Notes under the pieces: generated by a model
Seen by the model: the letters and a program-made list of their open reading frames with translations, nothing else
Told to the model about the DNA's origin: nothing
Databases searched by the model: none
Assembly (NCBI RefSeq): GCF_000282095.2
Contig: NZ_AKKC02000002.1
Span: 124,001 to 188,000 of the forward strand
Source: Rhizobium sp. CF080
GTDB lineage: Bacteria; Pseudomonadota; Alphaproteobacteria; Rhizobiales; Rhizobiaceae
Length of the DNA: 64,000 nt
Direction of reading: 5' to 3'
Part shown: positions 1 to 8,303 of the stretch, piece by piece
Position numbering within the stretch: the first letter of the stretch is position 1
How the letters are laid out: every line of letters starts with the position of its first letter
Position numbers and translations under genes: made by a program

Positions 1-1
1 T

Positions 2-370
2 GTGCTGGAACCGCTTTCGGCCTATCTCGTGCTTGCCGAACGGCTGTGGGACGACCCTTCGCTTGGCGATGCCTTCAATTTCGGCCCGATCAGCCATGAG
101 GCCGCGCCGGTGCGCCAGGTGATCGAGATCGCCCGTGCCTCCTACGGCCGCGGCGAGGTGCAATATGGCGACGGAAGCGAAGGACCGCACGAAGCCGGCT
201 GGCTTGCCTTGGAAACCGCCAAAGCGCGGCATATGCTAGGCATCGAACCGCGCTGGTCGCTGGCGGAAGCCGTCGACCGGACCATGAAATGGTATCGCGC
301 GCAGAACGACGGCGCTGACGTCCGCTCACTTTGCGAGGCCGAAATCGCCGAATACGAGGCACGCCCTTGA
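2..370 (+). CDS. rfbG: CDP-glucose 4,6-dehydratase, C-terminal part (cut by window edge)
   Basis: Only the last ~122 codons are present; the N-terminal NAD-binding domain lies before base 1. The family converts CDP-glucose to CDP-4-keto-6-deoxyglucose, the entry step to CDP-deoxysugars of O-antigen or capsule. The visible part matches the substrate-domain end of this extended SDR family: an opening block LEPLSAYLVLAERLW, the NFGP motif, HEAGWLALE, and the closing PRWSLAEAVDRTMKWY. The last block is typical of sugar-nucleotide dehydratases. The following epimerase overlaps its stop, so the genes are translationally coupled. The family call is secure from these blocks, but CDP-glucose versus another nucleotide sugar is inferred from similarity of the C-terminal block alone. 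Confidence 0.8.
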   Translation: MLEPLSAYLVLAERLWDDPSLGDAFNFGPISHEAAPVRQVIEIARASYGRGEVQYGDGSEGPHEAGWLALETAKARHMLGIEPRWSLAEAVDRTMKWYRAQNDGADVRSLCEAEIAEYEARP

Positions 371-927
371 GCCGCTTCACCGTCACCGACCTGCCGCTTG
401 CCGGCCTGAAACTCGTCGAACGCCAGAATCTCGGTGATTCGCGCGGTTTCCTGTCGCGCATGTTCTGCGCCGAGGAACTGGCGTCGGCAGGCTGGTCAAA
501 GCCGGTTGCTCAGATCAACCTGACGATGACGGCGCGGCAAGGCACCGTGCGCGGCATGCACTTCCAGCATCCGCCGCATGCCGAGATGAAACTGGTCAAT
601 TGCTTGCGCGGCGCGGTCTTCGACGTCGCCGTGGATCTCAGGCGCGAATCCCCCACCTTCCTGAAATGGCATGCTCAGGAGCTTTCCGCCGAGAACCGCC
701 GCTCGCTGTTGATTCCGGAAGGTTTCGCACACGCCTTCCAGGCGCTGACCGACGATTGCGAACTCCTCTATTTCCATTCGATGCCCTATGCATCCGGTTC
801 GGAAGGTGCGCTCAACGCGCTGGATCCCGCACTCGGCATCGCCTGGCCGCTGAAGATCACCGAAATGTCGGAACGAGATCGCGGCCATTCCACCCTGACA
901 TCACAATTCACGGGACTGACGCCATGA
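367..927 (+). CDS. rfbC: dTDP/CDP-4-keto-6-deoxyhexose 3,5-epimerase (RfbC/RmlC family)
   Basis: Cupin-fold epimerase of 186 aa acting on the 4-keto-6-deoxy sugar made by the preceding dehydratase. It carries the family core RGMHFQHPP with the catalytic His, then GAVFDVAVDLR and the C-terminal block GALNALDPALGIAWP. I chose the TTG at 367, which overlaps the upstream stop (TTGA) and puts the protein start right before the conserved strand LPLAGLKLVE. An in-frame ATG at 331 would add 12 residues that look unlike the family. The stop overlaps the next gene as ATGA. In RmlC the reaction is 3,5-epimerisation; relatives feeding C-methyl sugars may epimerise only one carbon, which cannot be settled here. 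Confidence 0.85.
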   Translation: MSRFTVTDLPLAGLKLVERQNLGDSRGFLSRMFCAEELASAGWSKPVAQINLTMTARQGTVRGMHFQHPPHAEMKLVNCLRGAVFDVAVDLRRESPTFLKWHAQELSAENRRSLLIPEGFAHAFQALTDDCELLYFHSMPYASGSEGALNALDPALGIAWPLKITEMSERDRGHSTLTSQFTGLTP

Positions 928-2147
928 ACTGCCGCCACTGCGGGACCGCACTTCGCTGCGATTTCCTCGACCTCGGCTTCGCGCCGCCGTCCAACGCCTA
1001 TTTGACCGCCGAGGACCTTTCCAAGCCGGAAGTCTATTTTCCGTTGCGGCTGCAAGTCTGCGAGGAATGCTGGCTGGTTCAGACAGAGGATTATGCGTCC
1101 GCCGAATTACTCTTCAGTGCCGAATACGCCTATTTCTCCAGCGCCTCGACGAGCTGGCTCGCGCATGCCGCCCGTTATGTGGAGATGATCACCGCCCGTC
1201 TTGGCCTCGGCAAGGACAGCATGGTCATCGAGGTCGCCTCGAACGACGGATATCTCCTGAAGAATTTCGTTAAGGTCGGCATTCCCTGCCTCGGCGTCGA
1301 GCCGACTGCAAGCACGGCCGAAGCCGCCGAGGCGCTTGGCATTCCGGTCTGCCGGGAGTTCTTTGGCGAAGCGCTCGGCAAAACGCTGGCTGAGGAAGGC
1401 AAGCGTGCCGATCTCATCCTCGGCAACAATGTCTATGCGCATGTGCCCGACATCAACGATTTCACGCGCGGCATCAAGGCGGCGCTGAAGGCCGGTGGCA
1501 CGGTGACGCTCGAATTTCCGCATGTGATGCGGCTCATCGAACACAATCAGTTCGACACGGTCTATCACGAGCACTTCTCCTATCTTTCGCTCTTCACGGT
1601 CGGAAAGATCTTTAAAGCGGCCGGCCTGCGCGTCTTCGACGTCGAGGAATTGCCGACCCATGGCGGCAGTCTTCGCGTCTATGGCTGCCATGCGGATGAC
1701 TCGCGCCGGACCGCGGAGGCGGTTACCGCACTTCTCGGCGAAGAGCAGCGCCGCGGTCTTCAGACCTCGGCCACCTATGCCGACTTCCAGGCCAAGGCCG
1801 AAAAGGTCAAGAACGATGCGCTCGCCTTCCTGCTGGAGGCAAAGCGCGAGGGCAAGACGGTCGCCGCTTACGGTGCAGCGGCCAAGGGCAATACGCTTCT
1901 GAACTTTGCCGGGGTCAAGCCGGACCTGCTGCCCTATGTCTGCGATGCCGCGGCCGCCAAGCAGAACAAGTTCATGCCGGGCAGCCATATCCCGATCCTG
2001 CATCCCAACGAAATCGTCGCGCGCCGCCCGGACTATGTGATGATCCTCCCCTGGAACATCGCGACCGAAGTCCGCCAGCAGCTGGCTTCGCTTGCCGAAA
2101 AGGGCACGAAGTTCGTGACGGCTGTGCCGGAGTTGCAGATCGTATGA
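924..2147 (+). CDS. SAM-dependent sugar C-methyltransferase (zinc-finger / TylCIII-NovU type)
   Basis: A 407 aa enzyme with the three-part layout of nucleotide-sugar C-methyltransferases. The N-terminal zinc-binding region begins CRHCG, with further cysteines at CEEC. The central Rossmann SAM domain has EVASNDGYLL as motif I. The C-terminal domain contains AAYGAAAKGNTLLNF. HEHFSYLS in the middle holds the conserved His/Glu pair of this family. Members add a methyl group to C3 (sometimes C5) of a 4-keto deoxysugar, giving branched-chain sugars. The start is the ATG overlapping the rfbC stop; a longer frame reaching upstream is out-of-frame rfbC. Together with its neighbours this implies a 3-C-methyl-6-deoxyhexose (inference). 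Confidence 0.85.
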   Translation: MNCRHCGTALRCDFLDLGFAPPSNAYLTAEDLSKPEVYFPLRLQVCEECWLVQTEDYASAELLFSAEYAYFSSASTSWLAHAARYVEMITARLGLGKDSMVIEVASNDGYLLKNFVKVGIPCLGVEPTASTAEAAEALGIPVCREFFGEALGKTLAEEGKRADLILGNNVYAHVPDINDFTRGIKAALKAGGTVTLEFPHVMRLIEHNQFDTVYHEHFSYLSLFTVGKIFKAAGLRVFDVEELPTHGGSLRVYGCHADDSRRTAEAVTALLGEEQRRGLQTSATYADFQAKAEKVKNDALAFLLEAKREGKTVAAYGAAAKGNTLLNFAGVKPDLLPYVCDAAAAKQNKFMPGSHIPILHPNEIVARRPDYVMILPWNIATEVRQQLASLAEKGTKFVTAVPELQIV

Positions 2148-2977
2148 CGCCGCTGGTTCTGCTCACCGGAGGAACAGGTTTTGTCGGCCGGCAGGTGCTC
2201 CGGTCGCTGACCGAAGCTGGTGCGCGCGTCCGGGTGACCTTGCGCGAAGGATCATCGGAAAGCCGGCTTGGCGATCTCTCCGCTGTCGAGAGCATCGTGC
2301 GGACGCCGGATCTGTTCCGCGAATCGGTCGAGTGGTGGGCCAAGGCGCTCGAAGGCGTGGATACGGTCGTGCATGTCGCCTGGTATGCGGAACCCGGCAA
2401 ATATCTGCAGTCGCCGGAAAACATCGTCTGCCTCGAAGGCACGTTGCGCATCGCACAAGGTGCGGCTCTTGCGGGTGTCAAACGTTTCGTCGGCGTGGGT
2501 ACGTGTTTCGAATACGACGTCTCGGTCGGCATGCTGGCCACCGATACGCCGCTGCGGCCCATCAGCCCCTATGCCGGCGCCAAGGCCGCCGCGTTTCTGG
2601 CCCTGTCGCAATGGCTGTCGCTGCACCAGATCAGCTTTGCCTGGTGCCGGCTTTTCTATCTGTTCGGCGAAGGCGAGGACGAGCGGCGTCTCTTTCCCTA
2701 TCTTCGCGCCCAGCTTGCTGCGAGTAAGCCCGTCGATCTGACGAGCGGCAACCAGATCCGCGACTTCCTGGACGTTCGAGAAGCAGGAAGGCAGATCGCC
2801 GAAATCGGGCTCGGCGACAGAACGGGAGCAGTCAACATCTGCTCCGGAATTCCGGTCACGGTGCGGCAGATCGCCGAGCGGTTGGCCGACGAGTATGGTC
2901 GCCGCGATCTCTTACGATTCGGCGCCCGTCCCGACAATCTGGTGGATCCGCCTTGCGTCGTCGGGCTGAAAAGGTAG
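2144..2977 (+). CDS. NAD(P)-dependent epimerase/reductase of the sugar cluster (extended SDR)
   Basis: 277 aa extended short-chain dehydrogenase. The N-terminal TGGTGFVG is the dinucleotide-binding glycine motif, and SPYAGAKAA supplies the catalytic YxxxK. RDFLDVREAG and the NICSG segment are the usual substrate-domain blocks. It overlaps the methyltransferase stop (ATGA), so it is the last gene of the coupled set. By position it most likely performs the final 4-keto reduction (or a 4-epimerisation) of the methylated CDP-sugar. The exact stereochemistry cannot be read from sequence. The protein is slightly short at the C-terminus compared with UDP-sugar epimerases (~310 aa), as is common in 4-ketoreductases. 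Confidence 0.75.
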   Translation: MTPLVLLTGGTGFVGRQVLRSLTEAGARVRVTLREGSSESRLGDLSAVESIVRTPDLFRESVEWWAKALEGVDTVVHVAWYAEPGKYLQSPENIVCLEGTLRIAQGAALAGVKRFVGVGTCFEYDVSVGMLATDTPLRPISPYAGAKAAAFLALSQWLSLHQISFAWCRLFYLFGEGEDERRLFPYLRAQLAASKPVDLTSGNQIRDFLDVREAGRQIAEIGLGDRTGAVNICSGIPVTVRQIAERLADEYGRRDLLRFGARPDNLVDPPCVVGLKR

Positions 2978-3112
2978 GAAATGGCAGCAGAGCTTTGAGG
3001 CGGCGTGATCAGCCGCGATAGCCTGCCTTCAGTAAACGGCAACCGGTGTGCTGCGTTGGGATTGCCATGAGAATCAAACAAAGTTGCAACGCTGACATAC
3101 AGAGGACCCATC

Positions 3113-3883
3113 ATGAGTGATTTCCAGAAGGAAGTCGAAACTCGCGTCGAAGCCGTCGCCGGCAATAGCGAGTTGAAGGACAAGGCCGCAAAATTCTTGG
3201 AAGCGTCGGTGGCGTCCAAATATTCCTACAACTTCTTCTGGCTCGGCCGGCCGATCATCCAGTACCCCCAGGACATGGTGGCGATGCAGGAGCTGATCTG
3301 GGCCGTGAAGCCGGATCTGATCATCGAAACCGGTATTGCGCACGGCGGATCCCTGATCCTCAGCGCTTCCATGCTCGCGATGATCGAATTGGCAGAAGCC
3401 GCGGAAAAGGGCGAAGTCGTCGATCCGAACAGGCCGAAGCGCAAGGTTCTCGGCATCGACATCGATATCCGCGCCCACAACCGGGCTGCCATCGAGGCGC
3501 ATCCTTTCTATCCGCGGATCGAGATGATCCAGGGATCGAGCATCGCCGAGGACATCATCGCCCAGGTTCGCGAGGTCGCCTCGCAGTATTCGAACATCCT
3601 GGTCTGCCTCGACAGCAATCACACCCACGAGCACGTCCTCAAGGAACTCGAACTCTACGCGCCGCTGACGAGCGTCGGCAGCTATTGCGTCGTCTTCGAT
3701 ACGCTGGTCGAGAACATGCCGGCGGAAACCTCCAACGACCGGCCCTGGGGTCCCGGAGACAATCCGATGACGGCCGTGCACGAATATCTGAAGACCCATT
3801 CGGAATTCGTCATCGACAAGCATGTCGAAAACAAGCTGCTGGTCACCGTCGCTCCGGACGGTTACCTCAAGCGCGTACGCTGA
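3113..3883 (+). CDS. CmcI-type SAM methyltransferase (cephalosporin-hydroxylase / rhamnosyl O-methyltransferase family)
   Basis: 256 aa protein of the CmcI family (Pfam 'cephalosporin hydroxylase', better described as SAM-dependent O-methyltransferases). Seen: IIETGIAHGGS as the SAM motif I, LGIDIDIRAHNR as the acidic loop, CLDSNHTHEH as the post-motif region with metal-type residues, and RPWGPGDNP. In polysaccharide clusters this family O-methylates sugar hydroxyls, for example of rhamnose. It is separated from the SDR gene by 135 bases in which I see no gene, and it ends at a strong terminator. It is therefore probably the last gene of the sugar cluster, acting as a tailoring enzyme (inference). 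It now occupies the site beside fliL where fliP sits in relatives. Confidence 0.8.
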   Translation: MSDFQKEVETRVEAVAGNSELKDKAAKFLEASVASKYSYNFFWLGRPIIQYPQDMVAMQELIWAVKPDLIIETGIAHGGSLILSASMLAMIELAEAAEKGEVVDPNRPKRKVLGIDIDIRAHNRAAIEAHPFYPRIEMIQGSSIAEDIIAQVREVASQYSNILVCLDSNHTHEHVLKELELYAPLTSVGSYCVVFDTLVENMPAETSNDRPWGPGDNPMTAVHEYLKTHSEFVIDKHVENKLLVTVAPDGYLKRVR

Positions 3884-3980
3884 GGCTCTACAGACGAGGT
3901 GGTCCCGGCGCGCAGCAGTTATGCGCCGGGTTGCGATCTCCGGTCCCGTGACCGGGCGCACTGAAAGACAAATTCCCAAA

Positions 3981-4021
3981 TACAAAAAGGCGGCGAAGCC
4001 ATGCTTCGCCGCCTTTTTGTA
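3981..4021. terminator. Perfect bidirectional rho-independent terminator
   Basis: An 18-bp perfect inverted repeat (arms 3981-3998 and 4004-4021) closes on a 5-base loop. The GC core is GGCGGCGAAG, flanked by A5 on the left and T5 on the right. It therefore works for both the + strand sugar cluster ending at 3883 and the - strand flagellar operon ending at 4041. Confidence 0.93.
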
Positions 4022-4040
4022 TTGACCGGAGCAGCCGGTC

Positions 4041-4562
4041 TTATTCGATCACGAAGGAGCGAAACATCACCTTGGCGACCTTGCCCTGCGAGCGAAGATC
4101 GATGCGCTCCTTGAGATCGTCCTTGAGATACTGGAAGCCGCGCGGGCCCTCGATCTGCTGCAGCGAAACGGTGCGCATGTAGGCGAGGATATCCTGGTGG
4201 ATATTCTCGGCGAGCGGCAGTTCCGGCGGGCCTTTGAAGGCGAGCGCCACTTCGAGCCGGATCCAGTTTTCGGACGGATAGGCGAGATTGGTGGTGATCG
4301 GCTCGAGAAGAATGACGCCGTTGGCCTCCGTGGAGATATGGGGCAGCCCCTCTTCCTTCTTGCCGGCTTCGCCATGTTCGCCGCCGGCCGCCGCCGTCTC
4401 ATGGGTCTTCGTCGCGTTCGGATCCTTGGGCGCGATCATGCCGCCGACGACCCAGCCGCCGCCGGCGCCGATCACCGTCAGGATCGCGACGCCCGCGATG
4501 ACCATGATGGTACCGTTTTTCTTTTTCTTAGCGGCGTCGGCCGCCTGTGCTTCATCCGCCAT
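4041..4562 (-). CDS. fliL: Flagellar basal-body-associated protein FliL
   Basis: 173 aa single-pass inner-membrane protein that rings the stator and supports torque. Seen: a Lys-rich cytoplasmic start (KKKKNG), one transmembrane helix (MVIAGVAILTVIGAGGGWVVGG), a short acidic/His linker, then the periplasmic FliL domain with ILLEPITTNLA and the C-terminal GKVAKVMFRSFVIE. I chose ATG 4562 over an in-frame TTG three codons upstream, because AAGG lies just before it. It is the last gene of the long - strand flagellar operon. In Sinorhizobium and related genomes fliP follows fliL directly; here fliL runs into a terminator and an unrelated sugar cluster. Confidence 0.93.
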   Translation of the reverse strand: MADEAQAADAAKKKKNGTIMVIAGVAILTVIGAGGGWVVGGMIAPKDPNATKTHETAAAGGEHGEAGKKEEGLPHISTEANGVILLEPITTNLAYPSENWIRLEVALAFKGPPELPLAENIHQDILAYMRTVSLQQIEGPRGFQYLKDDLKERIDLRSQGKVAKVMFRSFVIE

Positions 4563-4594
4563 GGCCTTCAAACCTTCACGTCAAGAGATCTTCG

Positions 4595-5314
4595 TCAGAA
4601 GGGCGAGAACAGATCGACGACCTGCTGACCGACCGGAGGCTGCTGGACTTCCGTCAGGCGGCCACGGCCACCGTAGGAAATGCGGGCTTCGGCGATCTTG
4701 TCGTAGGAGATCATGTTGGTGGAATCGACATCCTGCGGCCGGACGATACCGGCAACGTTCAGAATGCGGATTTCGTGGTTGACGCGCACTTCCTGCGAAC
4801 CGCTGATGAGCAGGTTGCCGTTTTCCAGGATGCCGGTGACGACCGCTGCCACGAGCAGCTTCAGGGTTTCAGCCCGCTTGGTCGTGCCCTTGCCCTGTGA
4901 ATCGGTATTCGAATCCGTTCCGAGATCGCCGGTCGTGCCGGCCTCGGGGGTCCAGCCGAACAGATTGCTCAAGGTGGCCCCCCAGGTGAGGCTGGTCGAA
5001 TTCTTGCGGTTGCGTTCCGTCTGATTGTCGAACGACGCCTTGTCGTTGATCTTGATATCGACAGTCAGGATGTCGCCGACGTTGAGGGCGCGCGAATCCT
5101 TGAAGAGCGCGGCCTGATTGTCGCTCCAGAGCGAGTAGCCACTGGCCATCTGCCGCGGCTGCTTCGGATAGGACGACATCTGCGGCGCCTGCGCATATTG
5201 CAGGCCGCTGCCGATCGGGCTCATCGACGGCGCATTGCCGATCTCCTTGATCGTCTGGCTGGAACAACCGGCCAGCAAGAGAACGGCGAGGATTGCAGGG
5301 ATGCGTTTCGTCAT
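4595..5314 (-). CDS. flgH: Flagellar L-ring protein FlgH
   Basis: 239 aa outer-membrane lipoprotein forming the L-ring around the rod. It has a signal peptide ending in the lipobox LLAGCSS, followed by the FlgH core SLWSDNQAALFKDSRALNVGDILTV. Other family blocks are INDKASFDNQTERNR, ENGNLLISGSQEVRVNHE and IVRPQDVDSTNMISYDKIAEARI. Length is normal for the family (~230 aa). The start overlaps the motE stop by 4 bases (ATGA), so the two are translationally coupled. Confidence 0.96.
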   Translation of the reverse strand: MTKRIPAILAVLLLAGCSSQTIKEIGNAPSMSPIGSGLQYAQAPQMSSYPKQPRQMASGYSLWSDNQAALFKDSRALNVGDILTVDIKINDKASFDNQTERNRKNSTSLTWGATLSNLFGWTPEAGTTGDLGTDSNTDSQGKGTTKRAETLKLLVAAVVTGILENGNLLISGSQEVRVNHEIRILNVAGIVRPQDVDSTNMISYDKIAEARISYGGRGRLTEVQQPPVGQQVVDLFSPF

Positions 5315-5871
5315 GAGGGCACTTTCGGAACATTGGGAGTGCGTGCTTTCGACGTATTCGGGTCGGAAGCGCTTGAGATGATCGTCGAGATCATGCCGGC
5401 CTTCTGCGGGTCCATTTCCGCGAGGAAAAGGGCTGACTGACGGGCCGGAAGCTGCATGATGATCGCGGCTGCGACCTCCATGTTCATTTCTCCGAGCTGC
5501 GGTGCTGCCGCATCCGGCTTCATCGTCTTGAAGATATCGACCAGGCCTGCTTGAGCCCGCGCCAGGAAGTCGTTGCGGCGCTTCAGCCAGTCCTGGTATT
5601 CGGCGGTCCGATCCTGGAGGGCCTTGATGCGGGTATCGACATCCGCCTGCAGCTTTTCAAGCTCCTGCTTCTGCAGGAGATAACGCTGATCGCGCGCGGC
5701 ATCGGCGATATTGGTGCAGAACTTCTGGATCTCGTCGCTGGTCGATGCTTCGGTGACCGGAGCCGGCTGCTGTGCTCCGACCTGGGAGACCAGCGTCAGG
5801 ACAGCCGCAGCGGCGAGGACGCGGCGCGCCAGCGTCTTGGATATGGAAATGGTGAAAAGGGTCTCGGTCAT
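5311..5871 (-). CDS. motE: MotE, periplasmic chaperone for motility protein MotC
   Basis: 186 aa secreted protein with an N-terminal signal sequence (RVLAAAAVLTLVSQVGA) and a long central coiled coil of charged heptads (roughly residues 50-115). The C-terminal MgtE-like intracellular-N fold contains LGEMNMEVAAAIIMQLPARQSALFLAEMDPQKAG. In Sinorhizobium meliloti the gene between flgI and flgH encodes MotE, which stabilises and targets MotC. Position, length and domain order all agree. It overlaps both neighbours by 4 bases. MotB, MotC and MotD are not in this window. Confidence 0.85.
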   Translation of the reverse strand: MTETLFTISISKTLARRVLAAAAVLTLVSQVGAQQPAPVTEASTSDEIQKFCTNIADAARDQRYLLQKQELEKLQADVDTRIKALQDRTAEYQDWLKRRNDFLARAQAGLVDIFKTMKPDAAAPQLGEMNMEVAAAIIMQLPARQSALFLAEMDPQKAGMISTIISSASDPNTSKARTPNVPKVPS

Positions 5872-6998
5872 TGCAGGACGAGCTCCGCTTGAAGGGCGCC
5901 GGCGGACTTGATGCCTTGCAGGATGGCGATGATGCCGTCCGGCTTGACGCCGATGCTGTTGAGGCCGGCGACGAGGGTTCTCAGATCCGGACCGTTGAGG
6001 AGAGCGACCTGGCCGCCATCCTTCATGGCCATGATATCCGTCTGGGGCTGGACCGCCGTCTCGCCGCGCGAGAACGGTTCGGGCTGGATCACCTGCGGGG
6101 TCTCCGTGACCTGCACCGTGAGCGTGCCGTAGCTCACCGCGACACGCGATATCTTCACATCCGCACCGATGACGATCGTGCCGGTCCGCTCGTTGACCAC
6201 GACCTTGGCCGGCGTATCGGTTTCGACCACCAGGTTCTCGATCTCCGCCATCAGCCGGGTCAGATCGGCGCTCTTCGGCTTTTCGATCACCACTTCCTGG
6301 CTGTCGCGGGGCTCAGCGATCGGCCCCCCGTAACGGCGGGCCGCGAAACTGTTGACGATGTCCGAGACACGCACCGCCGTCGAGAAATCCGGATTGCGGA
6401 GCTGCAGGACGAGGTTGACGGAGTCCTTGAACTTGGACGGCAGTTCACGCTCGATGATCGCGCCGTTCGGCACCCGGGCCGCGGTCGTTACACCTTCGGT
6501 CAGCGTCGCCGCCTGACCCTGCGCCGAAAACCCTGACACGACCAGCGCGCCCTGGGCCACGGCATAGATCTGGCCATCGGCGCCGGAAAGCGAGGTCATG
6601 ACCAGCGTGCCGCCACGCAGCGAGGTCGCGTCGCCGAGCGAGCTGGTCGTGACGTCGATGCGGCTGCCCGGGCTGGCGAAGGGAGGCAGATTGGCCGTGA
6701 CCATGACGGCCGCGACGTTCTTGGCGTTGGACTGGCTGCCCTGGGTCGAGATGCCGAGGTTCTGCAGCATCGCCTTCATGGACTGGTCGGTAAAGGGAGA
6801 CGAGCGCAGGCTGTCGCCCGTGCCCTGAAGACCAACGACGAGGCCGTAACCGATGAGCTGGTTGTCGCGGCCTGCCTGCAGGGACGCGATATCCTTGATG
6901 CGGGCGGAGACGACATAGGGACCGTCGGCAGACGCCGGCGCGCTCCCCAGCAGGGAGCCGATCACGGCGAGCGTAGTGAGGAAGAAACGGGTTCTCAT
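5868..6998 (-). CDS. flgI: Flagellar P-ring protein FlgI
   Basis: 376 aa periplasmic protein that forms the P-ring bushing in the peptidoglycan layer. It has a cleavable signal peptide ending near APASADG. The FlgI family blocks follow: RIKDIASLQAGRDNQLIGYGLVVGLQGTGD, then NVAAVMVTANLPPFASPGSRIDV, and near the end GGQVALLNGPDLRTLVAGLNSIGVKPDGIIAILQ. Full length for the family. It overlaps flgA upstream and motE downstream by 4 bases each, so flgA, its assembly chaperone, is made just before it. Confidence 0.96.
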   Translation of the reverse strand: MRTRFFLTTLAVIGSLLGSAPASADGPYVVSARIKDIASLQAGRDNQLIGYGLVVGLQGTGDSLRSSPFTDQSMKAMLQNLGISTQGSQSNAKNVAAVMVTANLPPFASPGSRIDVTTSSLGDATSLRGGTLVMTSLSGADGQIYAVAQGALVVSGFSAQGQAATLTEGVTTAARVPNGAIIERELPSKFKDSVNLVLQLRNPDFSTAVRVSDIVNSFAARRYGGPIAEPRDSQEVVIEKPKSADLTRLMAEIENLVVETDTPAKVVVNERTGTIVIGADVKISRVAVSYGTLTVQVTETPQVIQPEPFSRGETAVQPQTDIMAMKDGGQVALLNGPDLRTLVAGLNSIGVKPDGIIAILQGIKSAGALQAELVLQ

Positions 6999-7477
6999 TT
7001 CGCCATCACCTGTATTGTCCCATCGGCCATGACGGTGCCGCTGACAGTGACGCCCGAATCGAGATTGCGGACACGAATGACGTCCCCGACAGCCGCATTC
7101 TCGAGCGGCGACCCGGAGGCCGAAATCGTCATGGCGCCGATGGTGAAGGTCAAGCGAACCGCTTTGCCGCGGGTGACCGCGAAGGCTTCGCGAAGTGCCG
7201 AAACCGGAACGGTGCGACCGGGCAGCAGCGTGCGCTTTGCCACCATGCCTACGACTTCCTTGGTCTTGCGGGCATAGTCGCCGGCCAGATTCGGATTGGT
7301 GATCTGCACTTCTTCGACCCTGCCCTCGGTGATCTCTTCGCCGGGGTAGATGGTCTGGGTCGGCACGACGGCCGTCCCCATCCCGGCCAGGACGGGGGAG
7401 CCCGTTGCGGCAAGAAGAGCCGCCAGGAGCCGCAAGGCCAGCCCGGCGCCAATCGCATTTTTCCGGCGAAACTTCAT
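6995..7477 (-). CDS. flgA: P-ring assembly chaperone FlgA
   Basis: 160 aa periplasmic chaperone for FlgI polymerisation. The N-terminus is a signal peptide (LRLLAALLAATGSPVLAG). The SAF-type region has VPTQTIYPGEEITEG and KRTLLPGRTVPVSAL, and the C-terminal beta domain has GDVIRVRNLDSGVTVSGTVMADGTIQV. It is shorter than the enteric protein (~219 aa), as usual in alphaproteobacteria, where the extra N-terminal domain is missing. It lies 20 bases after flgG and overlaps flgI by 4. Confidence 0.93.
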   Translation of the reverse strand: MKFRRKNAIGAGLALRLLAALLAATGSPVLAGMGTAVVPTQTIYPGEEITEGRVEEVQITNPNLAGDYARKTKEVVGMVAKRTLLPGRTVPVSALREAFAVTRGKAVRLTFTIGAMTISASGSPLENAAVGDVIRVRNLDSGVTVSGTVMADGTIQVMAK

Positions 7478-7497
7478 GTCTGCCCGTCTCCTGGTTA

Positions 7498-8286
7498 TTA
7501 TTTCAGGTTTTTGCTGACGATCGTTGCCATCTCATCGGCGGTGGTGATGACCTTGGAATTCATCTCGTAGGCGCGCTGGGCGGAGATCAGATCGGTGATT
7601 TCACGGACGGCGTCGACGTTCGAACTCTCCAGATAGCCCTGTTTCAGGTAACCGAAGCCCGGATCCTCGGGCGCTGCAACGATCGGTTCGCCGGATGCGG
7701 CGGTCTGCGCAAACAGGTTGTCGCCGAGCGGCTGCAGGCCAGCCTCGTTGACGAAGTTGGCGGTGGTGAGCTGGCCGATTTCAGTGAAATCCGCCGAATT
7801 GCCGATACGGACCATGACCTGGCCGGTGCGGGTGATCTGCGTTTCGCTGACATCCGCCGGGAAGGTGATGTTCGGCACGACCGCATAACCGTCGATCGTG
7901 ACCAGCTGGCCCTGGGCGTTCTTGTTGAAGGCACCGGCCCGGCTGTAGAGCGTCTGGCCATCCGGGGTCTGGATCTGGTACCAGCCGCGGCCGACGATCG
8001 CCACGTCGAGATCGTTCTCGGTGTGGGTCAGTTCACCCTGCGTATGGATGTTGCGAACGGCAGAGGTCTGCACGCCGAGACCGATATTGGCGCCTTCCGG
8101 CACGATCGCCTGGTTGGCGCGGTTCGGCACGCCCTGGGCGCGCTCGCTTTGATAAAGCAGGTCGGAAAACTCGGCGCGGGCGCGTTTGTAACCGGTCGTG
8201 TTGATGTTCGCGATGTTGTTCGCGATGACTTCGAGATTGGTCTGCTGGGCATCCATGCCCGTTGCTGCGACGGAAAGCGCTCTCAT
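7498..8286 (-). CDS. flgG: Flagellar distal rod protein FlgG
   Basis: 262 aa, the standard length for the distal rod subunit. The N-terminal rod signature is [28 protein letters not shown]. The central [22 protein letters not shown] is the FlgE/F/G core, and the C-terminal helix is [25 protein letters not shown]. There is no signal peptide, as expected for a type III-exported rod protein. It is placed between fliE and flgA, 17 bases after fliE, in the rod/ring part of the operon. Confidence 0.97.
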   Translation of the reverse strand: MRALSVAATGMDAQQTNLEVIANNIANINTTGYKRARAEFSDLLYQSERAQGVPNRANQAIVPEGANIGLGVQTSAVRNIHTQGELTHTENDLDVAIVGRGWYQIQTPDGQTLYSRAGAFNKNAQGQLVTIDGYAVVPNITFPADVSETQITRTGQVMVRIGNSADFTEIGQLTTANFVNEAGLQPLGDNLFAQTAASGEPIVAAPEDPGFGYLKQGYLESSNVDAVREITDLISAQRAYEMNSKVITTADEMATIVSKNLK

Positions 8287-8303
8287 GTCTTCGTCCTCAA
8301 ACT

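Noticed and set aside
3074-3985. Long open frame (303 codons) on the - strand over the CmcI-type gene
   Set aside because: It is the antisense of a well-supported methyltransferase gene and shows no recognisable domain; a high-GC shadow frame.
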